The notes under the pieces: generated by a model
Databases searched by the model: none
What the model was told of the DNA's origin: nothing
The model's input: only the letters and a program-made list of their open reading frames with translations
Source: Azospirillum lipoferum
GTDB taxonomy: Bacteria; Pseudomonadota; Alphaproteobacteria; Azospirillales; Azospirillaceae
Length of the DNA: 64,000 nucleotides
Direction of reading: 5' to 3'
Assembly: GCF_024170005.1 (NCBI RefSeq)
Contig: NZ_JALJXJ010000008.1
Coordinates: 1-64,000, forward strand
Part shown: one piece after another, positions 12,337 through 22,700 of the stretch
Position numbering within the stretch: position 1 is the first letter of the stretch
How the letters are laid out: every line of letters begins with the position of its first letter
Translations under genes and position numbers: made by a program

Positions 12337-13719
12337 ATGACCGCTCCGGGCAGCACCGCCGGCAACTCCGCCGCCAGCCGCGACAAGGCCTTCGTCCTCC
12401 ATCCCTATACCAACCTGGACGTCCACGAGACGCAGGGTCCGATGATCATCGAACGCGGCGAAGGCATCCGCGTCTTCGACGACGGCGGCAAGGATTACAT
12501 CGAGGGCATGGCCAGCCTGTGGTGCGTCTCGCTCGGCTGGGGCGAGGAGCGGCTGGTCCAGGCGGCGACCAGGCAGATGCGGCAGCTGTCCACCTATCAC
12601 ATCTTCGGCCACAAGTCGCACGAGCCCGGCATCGATCTGGCCGAAAAGCTGATCGGGCTGGCGCCGGTGCCGATGTCGAAGGTCTTCTTCGCCAATTCCG
12701 GTTCGGAAGCCAACGACACCGCGATCAAGCTGATCTGGTACTACAACAACGCGCTCGGCCGGCCGGAGAAGAAGAAGATCCTGTCGCGCCAGCGCGCCTA
12801 TCACGGCGTGACGGTGGCGACCGCCAGCCTGACCGGGCTGCCCAACAACCACCGCGACTTCGACCTGCCGATCGCCCGCATCCTCCACGGCGACTGCCCG
12901 CACCATTACCGCAATGGGCTTGAGGGCGAGAGCGAGGAGGCCTTCGCCACCCGCCTGGCCGAGCAGCTGGAGGCGCTGATCCTGGCCGAGGGGCCGGACA
13001 CCATCGCCGCCATGTTCGCCGAACCGGTCATGGGCGCCGGCGGCGTCGTGGTGCCGCCCGCGACCTACTTCGCCAAGATCCAGGCGGTGTTGAAGAAATA
13101 CGACATCCTGCTGGTCGCCGACGAGGTGATCTGCGGCTTCGGCCGCACCGGCAATTTCTGGGGCAGCCAGACCATGGGCATGCAGCCGGACATCCTGACC
13201 TGCGCCAAGCAGCTGTCGTCCGGCTATCTGCCGATCTCCGCCGTCATGGTGACCGACGCGATCTACCGCGCCTGCGTCGAGGAAAGCCGGAAGATCGGCA
13301 CCTTCGGCCATGGCTACACCTACTCGGCCCATCCGGTGGCGGCGGCGGTGGCGCTGGAAACGCTGAAGATCTACGAGGAGCGCGACATCGTCGGCCATGT
13401 CCGCTCGGTCGCCCCGGCCTTCCAGGGCCGCCTGAAGGCGCTGGCCGAGCATCCGCTGGTCGGCGAGGCCCGCGGCATCGGCCTGATCGGCGCGCTGGAA
13501 CTGGTGGCCGACAAGGCGACCAGGACGCCCTTCGACCCGCCCGGCCGCGCCGGTGCCCTGCTCAACGGTCTGGTCCAGGACAACGGCCTGATCGTCCGCG
13601 CCATGGGCGATTCCATCGCGCTGTGCCCGCCGCTGGTGATCTCCGAGGCGGAAATCCACGAGGTCTTCGACCGCCTGACCAAGGCGCTCTATTCCGCAGT
13701 GCCGGTCCTGCGGGGGTAA
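12337..13719 (+). CDS. Class III omega-aminotransferase (PLP-dependent)
   Basis: The 460-aa protein belongs to the class III aminotransferases that use pyruvate as amino acceptor (omega-amino acid or putrescine/beta-alanine:pyruvate type). Visible features are the PLP phosphate-binding SGSEAND (121-127), the cofactor-contacting D262 in LLVADEVICGFGRTG, and the Schiff-base K291 in TCAKQLSSGYLP. SpuC-like putrescine-pyruvate or beta-alanine-pyruvate aminotransferase activity is likely, but the amine cannot be fixed from the sequence. It stands alone: the GST upstream is divergent and the methyltransferase downstream is convergent. The 226-base upstream gap shows no recognised operator. Confidence 0.88.
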   Translation: MTAPGSTAGNSAASRDKAFVLHPYTNLDVHETQGPMIIERGEGIRVFDDGGKDYIEGMASLWCVSLGWGEERLVQAATRQMRQLSTYHIFGHKSHEPGIDLAEKLIGLAPVPMSKVFFANSGSEANDTAIKLIWYYNNALGRPEKKKILSRQRAYHGVTVATASLTGLPNNHRDFDLPIARILHGDCPHHYRNGLEGESEEAFATRLAEQLEALILAEGPDTIAAMFAEPVMGAGGVVVPPATYFAKIQAVLKKYDILLVADEVICGFGRTGNFWGSQTMGMQPDILTCAKQLSSGYLPISAVMVTDAIYRACVEESRKIGTFGHGYTYSAHPVAAAVALETLKIYEERDIVGHVRSVAPAFQGRLKALAEHPLVGEARGIGLIGALELVADKATRTPFDPPGRAGALLNGLVQDNGLIVRAMGDSIALCPPLVISEAEIHEVFDRLTKALYSAVPVLRG

Positions 13720-13747
13720 GGGATGGCAGGGGATGGGGCTTTGCGCC

Positions 13748-14986
13748 CTATCCCCGCCGCAGATGCATCTTGCCCAGGCCGCCCAGCGCGTCGAACAGCT
13801 GGCGGAACTGGGTGAGGAACTGGTCCCAGGTCGCCTTCGTCGTCGGCTCGATGGCGGCGTGCAGGGCGCCCAGGCTGGTCTTGCCGTCGACCCGCGACAG
13901 GATCGGGCCGGCCAGCCGGGGCAGGGGAAGCGACACCACGCTGCCCATCAGGTCGAACTCCAGACTGCCGCCAGGCGGCACGGCCTTGGCCACGGTCCTG
14001 CCGTCGATGTCGCGCAGGACCGGGACCATTTCGGGCCCGTCCGGCCTGATGCGGGCGGCCTCCAGGTCGGCGGGGCGCAGCAGATAGGCGATGTGCTTGG
14101 TGAAGGCGCCGGTGATGCGCTCGGTCCAGGCGGCGCGCTCCAGCATGCCGAGCCCGGCCAGCTGCTTCAGGACGCGGGCGTCCTTGACCCAGAGCGACGG
14201 TTCGTAGCGCAGCGGATCGATCAACGTCGCGATGGCGAGGCCGGCGCTGTCCGCCAGCTCCGCCAGTTGCGGCACACTGTAGGGACGGTCGCAGCTGTGC
14301 AGCAGCAGATCGTAGAGGTTGGCGTCGGCCAGCCGGTGGTCGCTGATGTGCGGGTTGTTCAGCAGCCAGTTGGTGGGCGGCAGGGCCTGGATCAGCCGAC
14401 GGGCCAGCGCCACCTTCTCGGCCGGCGGCAGCCCCTCGGTCATGCCGCGCAGGGTCTCCTGCATCGGATAGACGCCGGTGCGGCCGTAGGGGGCGTAGAC
14501 CATGATGCCGATGCCGCCGCCGGGCGCCAGCGCGCCGGCCAGCGAGCGCAGACCGGCCGACGGATCGTCCAGATGGTGCAGCACGCCGCAACAGTCGATG
14601 TAGTCGAACGGCCCGGCCTCCGACACCAGCCCGTCCAGTTCCAGCAGCGAGCCGCGGCGGAAGTCGATGTTGGTCAGGCCGCGCGCCTTGGCCCGTGCCT
14701 CGGCGATGGCGCGGCTGGCGTCGGACAGGTCGATGTAGGTGATGCGACCGGGATTGCCGGCGTCGGCCATCTGCTGCGCCAGCATGATGGTGCCGTCCCC
14801 CGTGCCGCCGCCGGCTACCAGTACCCGCAGCGGTTTGGAATGGTCGATCCGGCCGCCGAAGACATGCTGGACCAGCTCGTCCAGATGGCTGGGCGAGCCG
14901 GTGACCAGCCGCCCGGCCTCGTCGGCCGGATTGCGCGCCGGGTAGGGATAGGCTTCGTACTGGGCGCGCAGGTCGTCGATGCTCAT
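13748..14986 (-). CDS. SAM-dependent methyltransferase with C-terminal extension
   Basis: The 412-aa protein starts at the ATG at 14986 (MSIDDLRAQYEAYPYPARNP). It contains a class I methyltransferase fold with motif I VLVAGGGTGDGT (55-66), an acidic residue ending strand 2 (ITYIDLSDAS) and FDYIDCCGVLHHLDDP. After the catalytic domain comes a helical region and a C-terminal segment (about 340-412). That segment contains LPLPRLAGPILSRVDGKTSL, which resembles the PqqD-like or winged-helix modules seen in peptide-modifying enzymes; this is inference. The YPYP motif near the start is typical of this uncharacterised family. The substrate is unknown. The reading frame stays open far upstream, but that part is antisense-type shadow over the cyclase gene. 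Confidence 0.8.
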   Translation of the reverse strand: MSIDDLRAQYEAYPYPARNPADEAGRLVTGSPSHLDELVQHVFGGRIDHSKPLRVLVAGGGTGDGTIMLAQQMADAGNPGRITYIDLSDASRAIAEARAKARGLTNIDFRRGSLLELDGLVSEAGPFDYIDCCGVLHHLDDPSAGLRSLAGALAPGGGIGIMVYAPYGRTGVYPMQETLRGMTEGLPPAEKVALARRLIQALPPTNWLLNNPHISDHRLADANLYDLLLHSCDRPYSVPQLAELADSAGLAIATLIDPLRYEPSLWVKDARVLKQLAGLGMLERAAWTERITGAFTKHIAYLLRPADLEAARIRPDGPEMVPVLRDIDGRTVAKAVPPGGSLEFDLMGSVVSLPLPRLAGPILSRVDGKTSLGALHAAIEPTTKATWDQFLTQFRQLFDALGGLGKMHLRRG

Positions 14987-15099
14987 GGGGCGGCGATGCT
15001 CATAAGGAACGGGCGCGGCGACCATAGCACCGCACCCGTCCCGACTGCACCCATGCGATGGCCGGCGAGTGGCCAACGAGTGGCCGCTGCAACCGGCCG

Positions 15100-16257
15100 T
15101 CAGGCCGGCACGGGTTCCTGCGAGGGGGACGACGCCAGCACGACCCGGTTCCGGCCGGCGCGTTTGGCGGCGTAGAGCGCCGTGTCGGCGGCATGGACGA
15201 GGTCCAGCCACGCCTCGTCCGGCCGTTTGACCCGAGCGACGCCGATGCTGGCGCTGACCGGGATGTCGGCTCCCTGATGGTGAAGCTGGATGTCCTGTAT
15301 GGCTTGTCGAAGCCGCTCCGCGATGGACAGGGCCTCGGACGTCTTCAGCTCCGGCAGGAAAAGCAGGAATTCCTCCCCTCCCAGCCGCGCGAGCAGATCG
15401 TCGGGGCGCTTTCCGTCCCTCAGCGTTGCGGCCACGGCGACCAGCACGGCATCCCCGGTGGCATGACCGAACCGGTCGTTGAGCTGCTTGAAGTGGTCGA
15501 GGTCGATGTAGAGGACGGTATCCCCGGGATACAGGCGCTTCGGCACCGTCTTTTCCAGAAAGCGGCGGTTCCCGATCCCGGTCAGGCTGTCCAGATCGGC
15601 CATCAGGTTCAGCTTGCGCTCCGCCCGGTCGATCGCGACGCTGTAGATCAGGATCGTGATGGCGAAATTGCCCAGGATCTGCACGAAGAACTCGACCGCC
15701 AGCCAGGGAACGAAATCCGGAACGAGAAGGATGGTGCCGGCGCCGACGGCGAAGGACAGGCCGCTGCACGCCAGAACCGCTTCCAGCGGCAGGCAGGACG
15801 GCAACCCCTCCATCCGCCGGAGCCGGTCGATGATCCGGGCGGCCCAGATCAGGCAGAGTGCCGCATTCAGATGGAAGACGATGGCGCGAAGCTGGTTGTC
15901 CTCATGGAACCCGGTGATCCAGGCCGTGATCCAGAACGGGACGGGATAGACGGCCAGCCAGCGCCAGTGGCGCGGTGGACGCCCGGTCCGCAACCGCTCG
16001 ATCCCGGCCACCAGCAGGCCGTGTCCGTACAGGCCGCAGGTCAAGGTGACCAGCGTCCAGACGGCCTTCGGCAGCAATGCGTATTCGCCCAGTCCCGCCA
16101 GAACGCTTCCGCTTCCCAGCAGGGCGAAGGCGGACGCCAGGGTGCCGAAGCCCAGAGCCGTCTTCCGCTGCCGCCGTGCATGCAGGAACACCGCTGCCCC
16201 GACCAGGAGAGAGGACTGGTAGAGAAGCAGGACGGTAGGGATATCGAGGGCGATCAT
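15100..16257 (-). CDS. Membrane-bound diguanylate cyclase (GGDEF)
   Basis: The 385-aa protein would make cyclic di-GMP from two GTP. The N-terminal half is hydrophobic with about six membrane segments (residues 1-215), and the C-terminal half is a GGDEF domain. The active-site motif is GGEEF (293-297), intact for catalysis. An RPDD at 284-287, five residues upstream, matches the RxxD product-inhibition site, so the enzyme is probably subject to feedback. DLDSLTGIGNRRFLE and LYIDLDHFKQLNDRFGH are textbook GGDEF sequences. The ATG at 16257 (MIALDIPTVLLLYQSS) was chosen because it starts directly before the first membrane helix. No partner phosphodiesterase is adjacent. Confidence 0.9.
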   Translation of the reverse strand: MIALDIPTVLLLYQSSLLVGAAVFLHARRQRKTALGFGTLASAFALLGSGSVLAGLGEYALLPKAVWTLVTLTCGLYGHGLLVAGIERLRTGRPPRHWRWLAVYPVPFWITAWITGFHEDNQLRAIVFHLNAALCLIWAARIIDRLRRMEGLPSCLPLEAVLACSGLSFAVGAGTILLVPDFVPWLAVEFFVQILGNFAITILIYSVAIDRAERKLNLMADLDSLTGIGNRRFLEKTVPKRLYPGDTVLYIDLDHFKQLNDRFGHATGDAVLVAVAATLRDGKRPDDLLARLGGEEFLLFLPELKTSEALSIAERLRQAIQDIQLHHQGADIPVSASIGVARVKRPDEAWLDLVHAADTALYAAKRAGRNRVVLASSPSQEPVPA

Positions 16258-16494
16258 AAGTCCGGAAAGTGGAGGAATGGCTTCGCGTTTATACCCCGAA
16301 CGCCGTCCCGTGTGAATGTGCCCGCGATGGGCGCAGACGATCGCGCGGCCCCGAACGGAAAGCTTCATTTTCCGCCAATGCAGGGAGTTCCAGCGGAAAT
16401 CCTCTGGTTCCGGTCACCTGGCGGGACGGGAACGGGGCGGCGACCATGGCGCCGCACCCGTCCGGTGATGGCCTTATCGCCGGCTCCGGCTGGT

Positions 16495-17412
16495 TCAGCC
16501 GGCGAGCGGAACGCAGATTTCGGTCAGCCATTCGGCCGGCGGCAATGCCCGCGGGTTGTTGAGATATTCCTCGTAGCAGGGGGCGTCTCCCGGCGCGTGG
16601 CCGCTGTTGGGCAGCCACTCGCCGTAGAGCCAGCGGTAGACCGCTCCCAGTTCGGCATAGGGACCCTGGTGCCGGACCACGGCATGACGCCCACCGGGAA
16701 TGTCGACGACACGGACCGCGCCGTCCTCCACGACACCCAGGTCCAGCATCAGCCCGGCGAAGGAGCGCAACTCCTCCGGCTTCACCGATTCGGGATCGTC
16801 GTAATAGATGGCGAAGCTGCGGGTACCCGGGCCGGTCAGCCCCTGCTTGGACGCCCAGGCATAGAGCCGGTCGAAGCTGGTGCCGATGGTCATGTAGGGG
16901 CCGGTGTGCGGCAGCCCGACGATGCGGTGGGCGGGAAGATCGCGGATTTCGACCTCGTGCATACTATCCTCCATTCGATGGTTGGTCGGGACCGGAGGAT
17001 TGAGCCGCCCGCTCTTGCGGTAGGCGGCGGGCGTCACGCCATAGCTCTGCCCGAAGGCGCGGGTGAAGGCTTCGACGCTGCCATAGCCCGCCCGCCGGGC
17101 GACGGTCGGAATGGCGATGCCGTCGCGCACCAGATCGCCCGCCGCCCGGTGCAGGCGCAGCCGACGCAGGGTCTCCGCCGCCGTCTCGCCGGTGATTGCC
17201 CGGTAGACGCGGTGGAAATGGTAGGGCGAGAAGCAGGCGACCTCCGCCAGCCGGTCGAGGTCGAGCGGCTCGTCCAGATGGGCGGCGATGAACGTCACCA
17301 CCCGTTCGATCCGGTCGCCGTAATCGAGCCGCGTGCCGGGCTTGGCCGCAACCGCCGAGCATGGCACGGGCCAAGCAGCCGATAGGCCGGCGGAGATGCT
17401 GTCGTTGGTCAT
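16495..17412 (-). CDS. AraC-family regulator with GyrI-like effector domain
   Basis: The 305-aa protein joins an N-terminal AraC-type DNA-binding domain (two HTH motifs, about 35-135, with LAEVACFSPYHFHRVYRAITGE and VARRAGYGSVEAFTRAFGQSYGVTPAAYR) to a C-terminal GyrI-like/SOUL-type ligand-binding domain (about 150-305). The order matches the SbmC/Rob-related multidrug-sensing regulators. It is divergent from a GST-GNAT pair across a 192-base gap, so that pair is a plausible target. The ATG at 17412 is the first start before the conserved domain. Confidence 0.87.
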   Translation of the reverse strand: MTNDSISAGLSAAWPVPCSAVAAKPGTRLDYGDRIERVVTFIAAHLDEPLDLDRLAEVACFSPYHFHRVYRAITGETAAETLRRLRLHRAAGDLVRDGIAIPTVARRAGYGSVEAFTRAFGQSYGVTPAAYRKSGRLNPPVPTNHRMEDSMHEVEIRDLPAHRIVGLPHTGPYMTIGTSFDRLYAWASKQGLTGPGTRSFAIYYDDPESVKPEELRSFAGLMLDLGVVEDGAVRVVDIPGGRHAVVRHQGPYAELGAVYRWLYGEWLPNSGHAPGDAPCYEEYLNNPRALPPAEWLTEICVPLAG

Positions 17413-17604
17413 GGCGTGACGTCCTCCAGTCCCGCCGATGCTAGCCGGCAGCCGCTTGATCGCGCTTGCGGAGTTGGGGCTTTGTGCATTTGCCATGAAA
17501 CGCACGGCGATGTTCGCGCCCGGAAGGAAACCCACGCTTGTGTCCGGGCGGACGGAGCAGCATCCTCGTTCTCCGCATTTTACGCCCAAAAGGATTTCTC
17601 TACG

Positions 17605-18255
17605 ATGTCCGATCTGACCCTGGTGATGGGGAACAAGGCTTATTCGTCCTGGTCGCTGCGTCCGTGGCTGGCGCTGAAGCAGGCCGGGCTGGCCTTCGCC
17701 GAAACCGTCATTCCCCTGCGGCAGCCGGATACTGCCGCGCGCATCGCCGAACATTCGCCGTCCGGCCGCGTCCCCTCCCTGATCCATGGCGGGCTGACCG
17801 TCTGGGATTCGCTGGCGATCTGCGAGTATGTGGCGGAACTGGCGCCCGACGCCGGTCTGTGGCCGGCGGACCGGGCGGCGCGGGCGGTGGCGCGGGCGGT
17901 CTCGGCGGAGATGCATTCCGGCTTCGTCTCCCTGCGCACCACCATGCCGATGAACCTCAAGAGCGACCGCAAGGGTCAGGGCTTGACCGAAACGACCGCC
18001 GCCGACATCACCCGGATCGAGGCGCTGTGGGCCGACGCCCGCACCCGCTTTGGCATCCCGGCGGGCGGTCCCTTCCTGTTCGGTGCCTTCACCATCGCCG
18101 ACGCCATGTTCGCTCCGGTGGTGACGCGGCTGGAAACCTATGGCGCTCCGGTGTCGCCAGAATCGCGCGCCTATATGGACGCCGTGCTGGCCCTGCCGGC
18201 GATGCGGGAATGGATCGTTGCCGCGAAGGCGGAACCCTGGGAATTCGAACCGTGA
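17605..18255 (+). CDS. Glutathione S-transferase
   Basis: The 216-aa product has the GST N-domain with the catalytic-serine region NKAYSSWSLRPWLALKQAG, HSPSGRVPSLIHGGLTVWDSLAIC for the cis-proline and glutathione gamma-Glu contacts, and an all-helical C-domain ending WEFEP. The overall form is like YfcF-type or zeta-like GSTs. The ATG at 17605 starts directly at the fold; upstream in-frame sequence is not family-like. The stop codon overlaps the GTG start of the following acetyltransferase by four bases, so the two are translationally coupled. Regulation by the divergent AraC-GyrI gene is possible. Confidence 0.85.
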   Translation: MSDLTLVMGNKAYSSWSLRPWLALKQAGLAFAETVIPLRQPDTAARIAEHSPSGRVPSLIHGGLTVWDSLAICEYVAELAPDAGLWPADRAARAVARAVSAEMHSGFVSLRTTMPMNLKSDRKGQGLTETTAADITRIEALWADARTRFGIPAGGPFLFGAFTIADAMFAPVVTRLETYGAPVSPESRAYMDAVLALPAMREWIVAAKAEPWEFEP

Positions 18256-18767
18256 GCGAGCCCGGTTTCACCATCCGCACGGCGGGGCCGGGGGATGCCG
18301 GGGCGGTGGACTCGGTGCTGTCGGCCTCCTATCCGGCCCTGATGCCGGCCGGCTATCCGCCGGCGGTGATGGAGCGGGTGCTGCCCATCATCACCCGGTC
18401 GAATCCGGCGCTGCTGGATGCCGGCACCTATTATCTGGCGGAGGCCGTGGATGGTACGCCGGTGGGCTCCGGCGGCTGGAGCTTCGACTGGCCGGGCGAG
18501 CCGACGCGTCCGCCGCAGCCCGGGCTGGCCCATATCCGGCACTTTGCCACCCATCCCGGCTGGCTGCGCCGCGGCGTCGGGCGGGCATTGCTCGACCGCT
18601 GCTTCGCCGATGCCGAGGCGGCGGGCGCATCGCGGATGCTGTGCTACGCCAGCCTAGTGGCGGAGGAGTTCTATGCCTCGGCCGGCTTCGTGGCGATCGG
18701 TCGCAATTCAATGGAGTTTCCGCCCGGCAACCGGTTCGACAGCATCGTGATGGAGCGGAGCCTGTAG
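18252..18767 (+). CDS. GNAT-family N-acetyltransferase
   Basis: The 171-aa protein starts at a GTG inside the GTGA overlap with the upstream GST gene. It contains the GNAT core: an N-terminal FTIRTAGPGDAGAVDSVL strand-helix unit, the acetyl-CoA pyrophosphate loop around HPGWLRRGVGRALLDRC (the R/Q-x-x-G-x-G/A signature), and a C-terminal YASAGFVAIG strand. The acceptor substrate is not predictable. Coupling to a GST suggests a shared detoxification or stress role. Confidence 0.85.
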   Translation: MSEPGFTIRTAGPGDAGAVDSVLSASYPALMPAGYPPAVMERVLPIITRSNPALLDAGTYYLAEAVDGTPVGSGGWSFDWPGEPTRPPQPGLAHIRHFATHPGWLRRGVGRALLDRCFADAEAAGASRMLCYASLVAEEFYASAGFVAIGRNSMEFPPGNRFDSIVMERSL

Positions 18768-18873
18768 CGTGCGATCTGCGGCAGAACCGACCAGGAATGC
18801 CTGAATTCTACAAGCTCCGCCAAGGGAGCCGCTCCTAAGCTCCGATGCATGGACTTCACAGAGGAGCCTGTGC

Positions 18874-19581
18874 ATGAGCAATCCGCCGATTCCAATGCCC
18901 ACAATCATCCTCGTTCACGGTGCCTGGGCCGATGGTTCAAGCTGGCAGCGGGTCATCCCGCTCCTGCTCGAAAAGAACATTCCCGTCGTCGCGGTGCAGA
19001 ACCCGACGAGTTCGCTCGTCGACGACGTGAAGGCCACCAGACAGGCGCTGGCTTCCATCCAGGGACCCGTCGTGCTGGTGGGGCACAGCTGGGGCGGGGC
19101 GGTCATCACCGAAGCCGGCAACGATCCCAAGGTCAAGGCGCTGGTCTATGTGGCGGCCTTCGCGCCCAAGGCCGGCGAGACGCTCGGCGAACTGGTGGGG
19201 GCGTATCCGCCGCCTCCGGGCCTGGGCAAGATCCAGGACGACGGGGCCGGCAACCTCAAGCTCAGCGTCGAAGGCTGGATCGAGGACGTCGCTTCCGACC
19301 TTCCCGAGGCCGAGGCCCGCGTGCTCGCGGTGCTCCAGCCGCCGCTGCCCGCCAGCACCTTCGGCGAGAAAGTCACCCAGGCCGCCTGGGAGAGCCGCCC
19401 CAACTGGTACATCGTCTCGGCCGACGACCGTATCGTCAGCGTCGAGCTCGAACGGGAGTTCGCCCGGCGGATGAACGCCAGGACCACGGAGCTGAAGGCA
19501 AGCCACCTCTCCCTGCTGTCGCAGCCCGACGCTGTGGCGGCGGTCATCCTGGAGGCTGTCCACAGCGTCATGGCCGGCTGA
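18874..19581 (+). CDS. Alpha/beta hydrolase
   Basis: The 235-aa protein has the alpha/beta-hydrolase fold: IILVHGAWADGSSWQ provides the oxyanion HG motif, GHSWGG the nucleophile elbow (Ser near residue 73), and a C-terminal ASHLSLLSQP the catalytic His. The acid is probably the Asp in VSADDRIV. It resembles the salicylate-esterase-like EstC/methylesterase group common in soil bacteria. The short basic-free N-terminus gives no sign of export. It stands alone before a strong bidirectional terminator. Confidence 0.87.
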   Translation: MSNPPIPMPTIILVHGAWADGSSWQRVIPLLLEKNIPVVAVQNPTSSLVDDVKATRQALASIQGPVVLVGHSWGGAVITEAGNDPKVKALVYVAAFAPKAGETLGELVGAYPPPPGLGKIQDDGAGNLKLSVEGWIEDVASDLPEAEARVLAVLQPPLPASTFGEKVTQAAWESRPNWYIVSADDRIVSVELEREFARRMNARTTELKASHLSLLSQPDAVAAVILEAVHSVMAG

Positions 19582-19621
19582 GCCGGTCACGCATCATCGT
19601 TCCGGCCCATTGAAACGGGAA

Positions 19622-19656
19622 ACGGCGCGCCGTCCTGCCGGATGGCGCGCCGTTTT
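19622..19656. terminator. Bidirectional terminator between hydrolase and gltB
   Basis: ACGGCGCGCC (19622-19631) and GGCGCGCCGT (19644-19653) form a perfect 10-bp stem with a 12-base loop, followed by TTTT on the plus strand. Plus-strand hydrolase and minus-strand gltB transcripts both run into it. Confidence 0.85.
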
Positions 19657-19705
19657 CGTGCGAGCTGTCCGCCCCGCCGTGGAGCGGGGCGGGAGAGGGC
19701 AGTCC

Positions 19706-22700
19706 TTACTCCGCCGGGATGGCGCGCGGCAGGGTCACCGGCACGGCCAGACGGTGCAGCATCTCCTTCGGCACCACCTGCCAGAAGTGGCCGAGTTCAC
19801 GCTCCCAGTCGTTGAGGATCTCGGCGGCGAAACGGCTCTGCGTCTCGGCGACGTGTTCCTCGATCAGGGCGCGGAGCTGGGCCTCATAATGGGACACCTC
19901 GATCCGCTGGTAGATGACGCTCTCCTCGTTGATGAAGAGCGGCAGCGAGTCCTCCGGATCGTACAGATAGGCCATGCCCCCGGTCATGCCGGCGGCGAAG
20001 TTGTCGCCGACCTTGCCCAGGATGACCGCGGTGCCGCCCGTCATGTACTCGCAGCCGTTGGAGCCGCAGCCTTCCACCACCACGGTGGCGCCGGAGTTGC
20101 GCACCGCGAACCGCTCGCCGGCCTGGCCGGCGGCGAACAGCTTGCCGGCGGTGGCGCCGTACAGCACCGTGTTGCCGATGATGGTGTTCCGGTTCGACTC
20201 CAGCGGGCTGCTGGTCGCCGGACGGACGACGATGGTGCCGCCCGACAGGCCCTTGCCGACATAGTCGTTGGCGTCGCCCATCACCTCCAGCTTGATGCCC
20301 TGGACCGCGAAGGCGCCCAGCGACTGGCCGGCGGTGCCGCGCAGGCGGACGGTGATGTGGCCGGGCTGGAGCCCGAACATCCCGAACTTCCGCGTCACCA
20401 TCGAGGACAGCCGCGTGCCTATGGCGCGCTGCGTGTTGCGGGCGTTGTAGGCGAGTTGCATCTTCTCGCCTTCCTCGAACAGCGGGCGGGCGTCGGCGAC
20501 GATGCGGGCGTCCAGCGTGTCCGGCACCTCGTTGCGGCCCTGGAGCGTGCAATAGCGCGCATTCTCGCCGGGATCGACCTGGGCCAGCAGCGGGTTGAGG
20601 TCGAGGTCGTCGAGATGGGCGCCGCCGCGGCTGACCTGATGCAGCAGGTCGGTGCGGCCGATCACCTCGTTCAGCGAGCGGAAGCCCAGCTTGGCGAGGA
20701 TCTCGCGCACCTCTTCGGCCAGGAAGGTGAAGAGGTTGACGACCTTCTCCGGCGAGCCGACAAACTTCTCGCGCAGCTTCTCGTCCTGGACGCAGACGCC
20801 GACCGGGCAGGTGTTGGAATGGCACTGCCGGACCATGATGCAGCCCATGGCGATCAGGCTGGCGGTGCCGATGCCGTACTCCTCGGCACCCAGCATGGCG
20901 GCGATGACGATGTCGCGGCCGGTCTTCAGGCCGCCGTCGGTGCGCAGCCGCACGCGGTGGCGCAGCTTGTTCAGCGTCAGGACCTGATGCACCTCCGACA
21001 GGCCCATTTCCCAGGGCAGGCCGGCGAACTTGATCGAGGTCTGAGGGCTGGCGCCGGTACCGCCGGAGTTGCCGGAGATCAGGATGATATCGGCGTTGGC
21101 CTTGGCGACACCGGCGGCGATGGTGCCGATGCCCGACCGGCTGACCAGCTTCACCGTGACCTTGGCGTCCGGGTTGATCTGCTTCAGGTCATAGATGAGC
21201 TGCGCCAGATCCTCGATCGAGTAGATGTCGTGGTGCGGCGGCGGGCTGATCAGCATCACGCCCGGCGTCGAGTGACGCAGCCGCGCGATCATCTCCGTCA
21301 CCTTGAAGCCGGGCAGCTGGCCGCCCTCGCCGGGCTTGGCGCCCTGGGCGACCTTGATCTCCAGCTCGCGGCACTGGTTCAGGTACTCGGCAGTGACGCC
21401 GAAGCGGCCCGACGCCACCTGCTTGATGGCGGAGTTCCAGTTGTCGCCGTTCTTGTCGGGACGGAAGCGCGCCGGATCCTCGCCGCCCTCGCCCGAGTCG
21501 GACTTGGCGCCGATGCGGTTCATCGCGACGTTCAGCGTGCCGTGCGCCTCGGGCGACAGCGCGCCCATCGACATGCCCGGCGTGATGAAGCGCTTGCGGA
21601 TGGAGGTGATGCTCTCGACCTCGTCCACCGGGACGGCGGCCTTGGTGGTGCGGAACTCCAGCAGGTCGCGCAGCTGCATCGGCGGCCGCTTGTTCACCTG
21701 CTCCGAATATTTCTTGAAGGTGGTGTAGCTGTCGTTGGTGACGGCCTGCTGCAGGGTGTGGATGATCCCACCCTCCCAGCCATGGCGGTCGCCCGATTTG
21801 CGGAAGCGGTAGAAGCCGCCGACCGGCAGCGGCAGCGCCTCGCCGGCATAGGCCAGCGCATGCTGCTCCAGAACCTTCTTCTGGATGCCGTTCAGGCCGA
21901 TGCCGGAGATGCGGCTGACCATCGCCGGGAAATGCTCGGCGACCAGGGCGCGGCTCAGGCCGATGGCCTCGAAGTTGCCGCCGCCGCGGTAGCTGCTGAT
22001 GACCGAGATGCCCATCTTGGACATGATCTTCAGCAGGCCGTCGTCGATGGCCTTCTTGTAGTTCGTCATCGCCTTTTCCAGCGACAGCGAGCCGAGCAGA
22101 CCGCGGCGCTGGCGCTCGGCCACCGCTTCCTGCGCCAGATAGGCGTTGACGGTGGTGGCGCCGACGCCGATCAGCACTGCGAAGTAATGGGTGTCCAGGC
22201 ACTCCGCCGTGCGCAGGTTCAGCGAAGTGAAGGTGCGCAGGTTGGAACGGATCAGGTGGGTGTGGACCGCACCGGTCGCCAGGATGGCCGGGATGGCGGC
22301 GCGGTCCGGACCCATCGCCTCGTCGGTCAGGATGACGTGGTTGGCACCGCCGCGCACGGCGTCCTCCGCCTCCTGGCGGATGCGGCGCAGGGCGTCGCGG
22401 AGCGCGTCGGGGCCGCCCTCCACCGGGAAGGTCGCGTCGATCTCCGCCGCCGTCTCGCCCATATAGGCGCGCATGGCGCGGAATTCGGCGGTGGTCAGCA
22501 CCGGGCTGTCGAGTTGCAGCAACCGGGTCTGGCTCTCATCCTCGTCCAGGATGTTGCCGAGGTTGCCCAGCCGCGTCTTCAGGCTCATCACCCGGCGCTC
22601 GCGCAAGCTGTCGATGGGCGGATTGGTGACCTGGGAGAAGTTCTGGCGGAAGAAATGGTGCAGGCCGCGGTACTTGTCCGACAGCACGGCGATCGGGCTG

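Noticed and set aside
13748..15769. 673-codon frame joining the methyltransferase to upstream sequence
   Set aside because: Residues before MSIDDLRAQYEAYP are frame-shifted shadow of the diguanylate cyclase gene; the methyltransferase starts at 14986.
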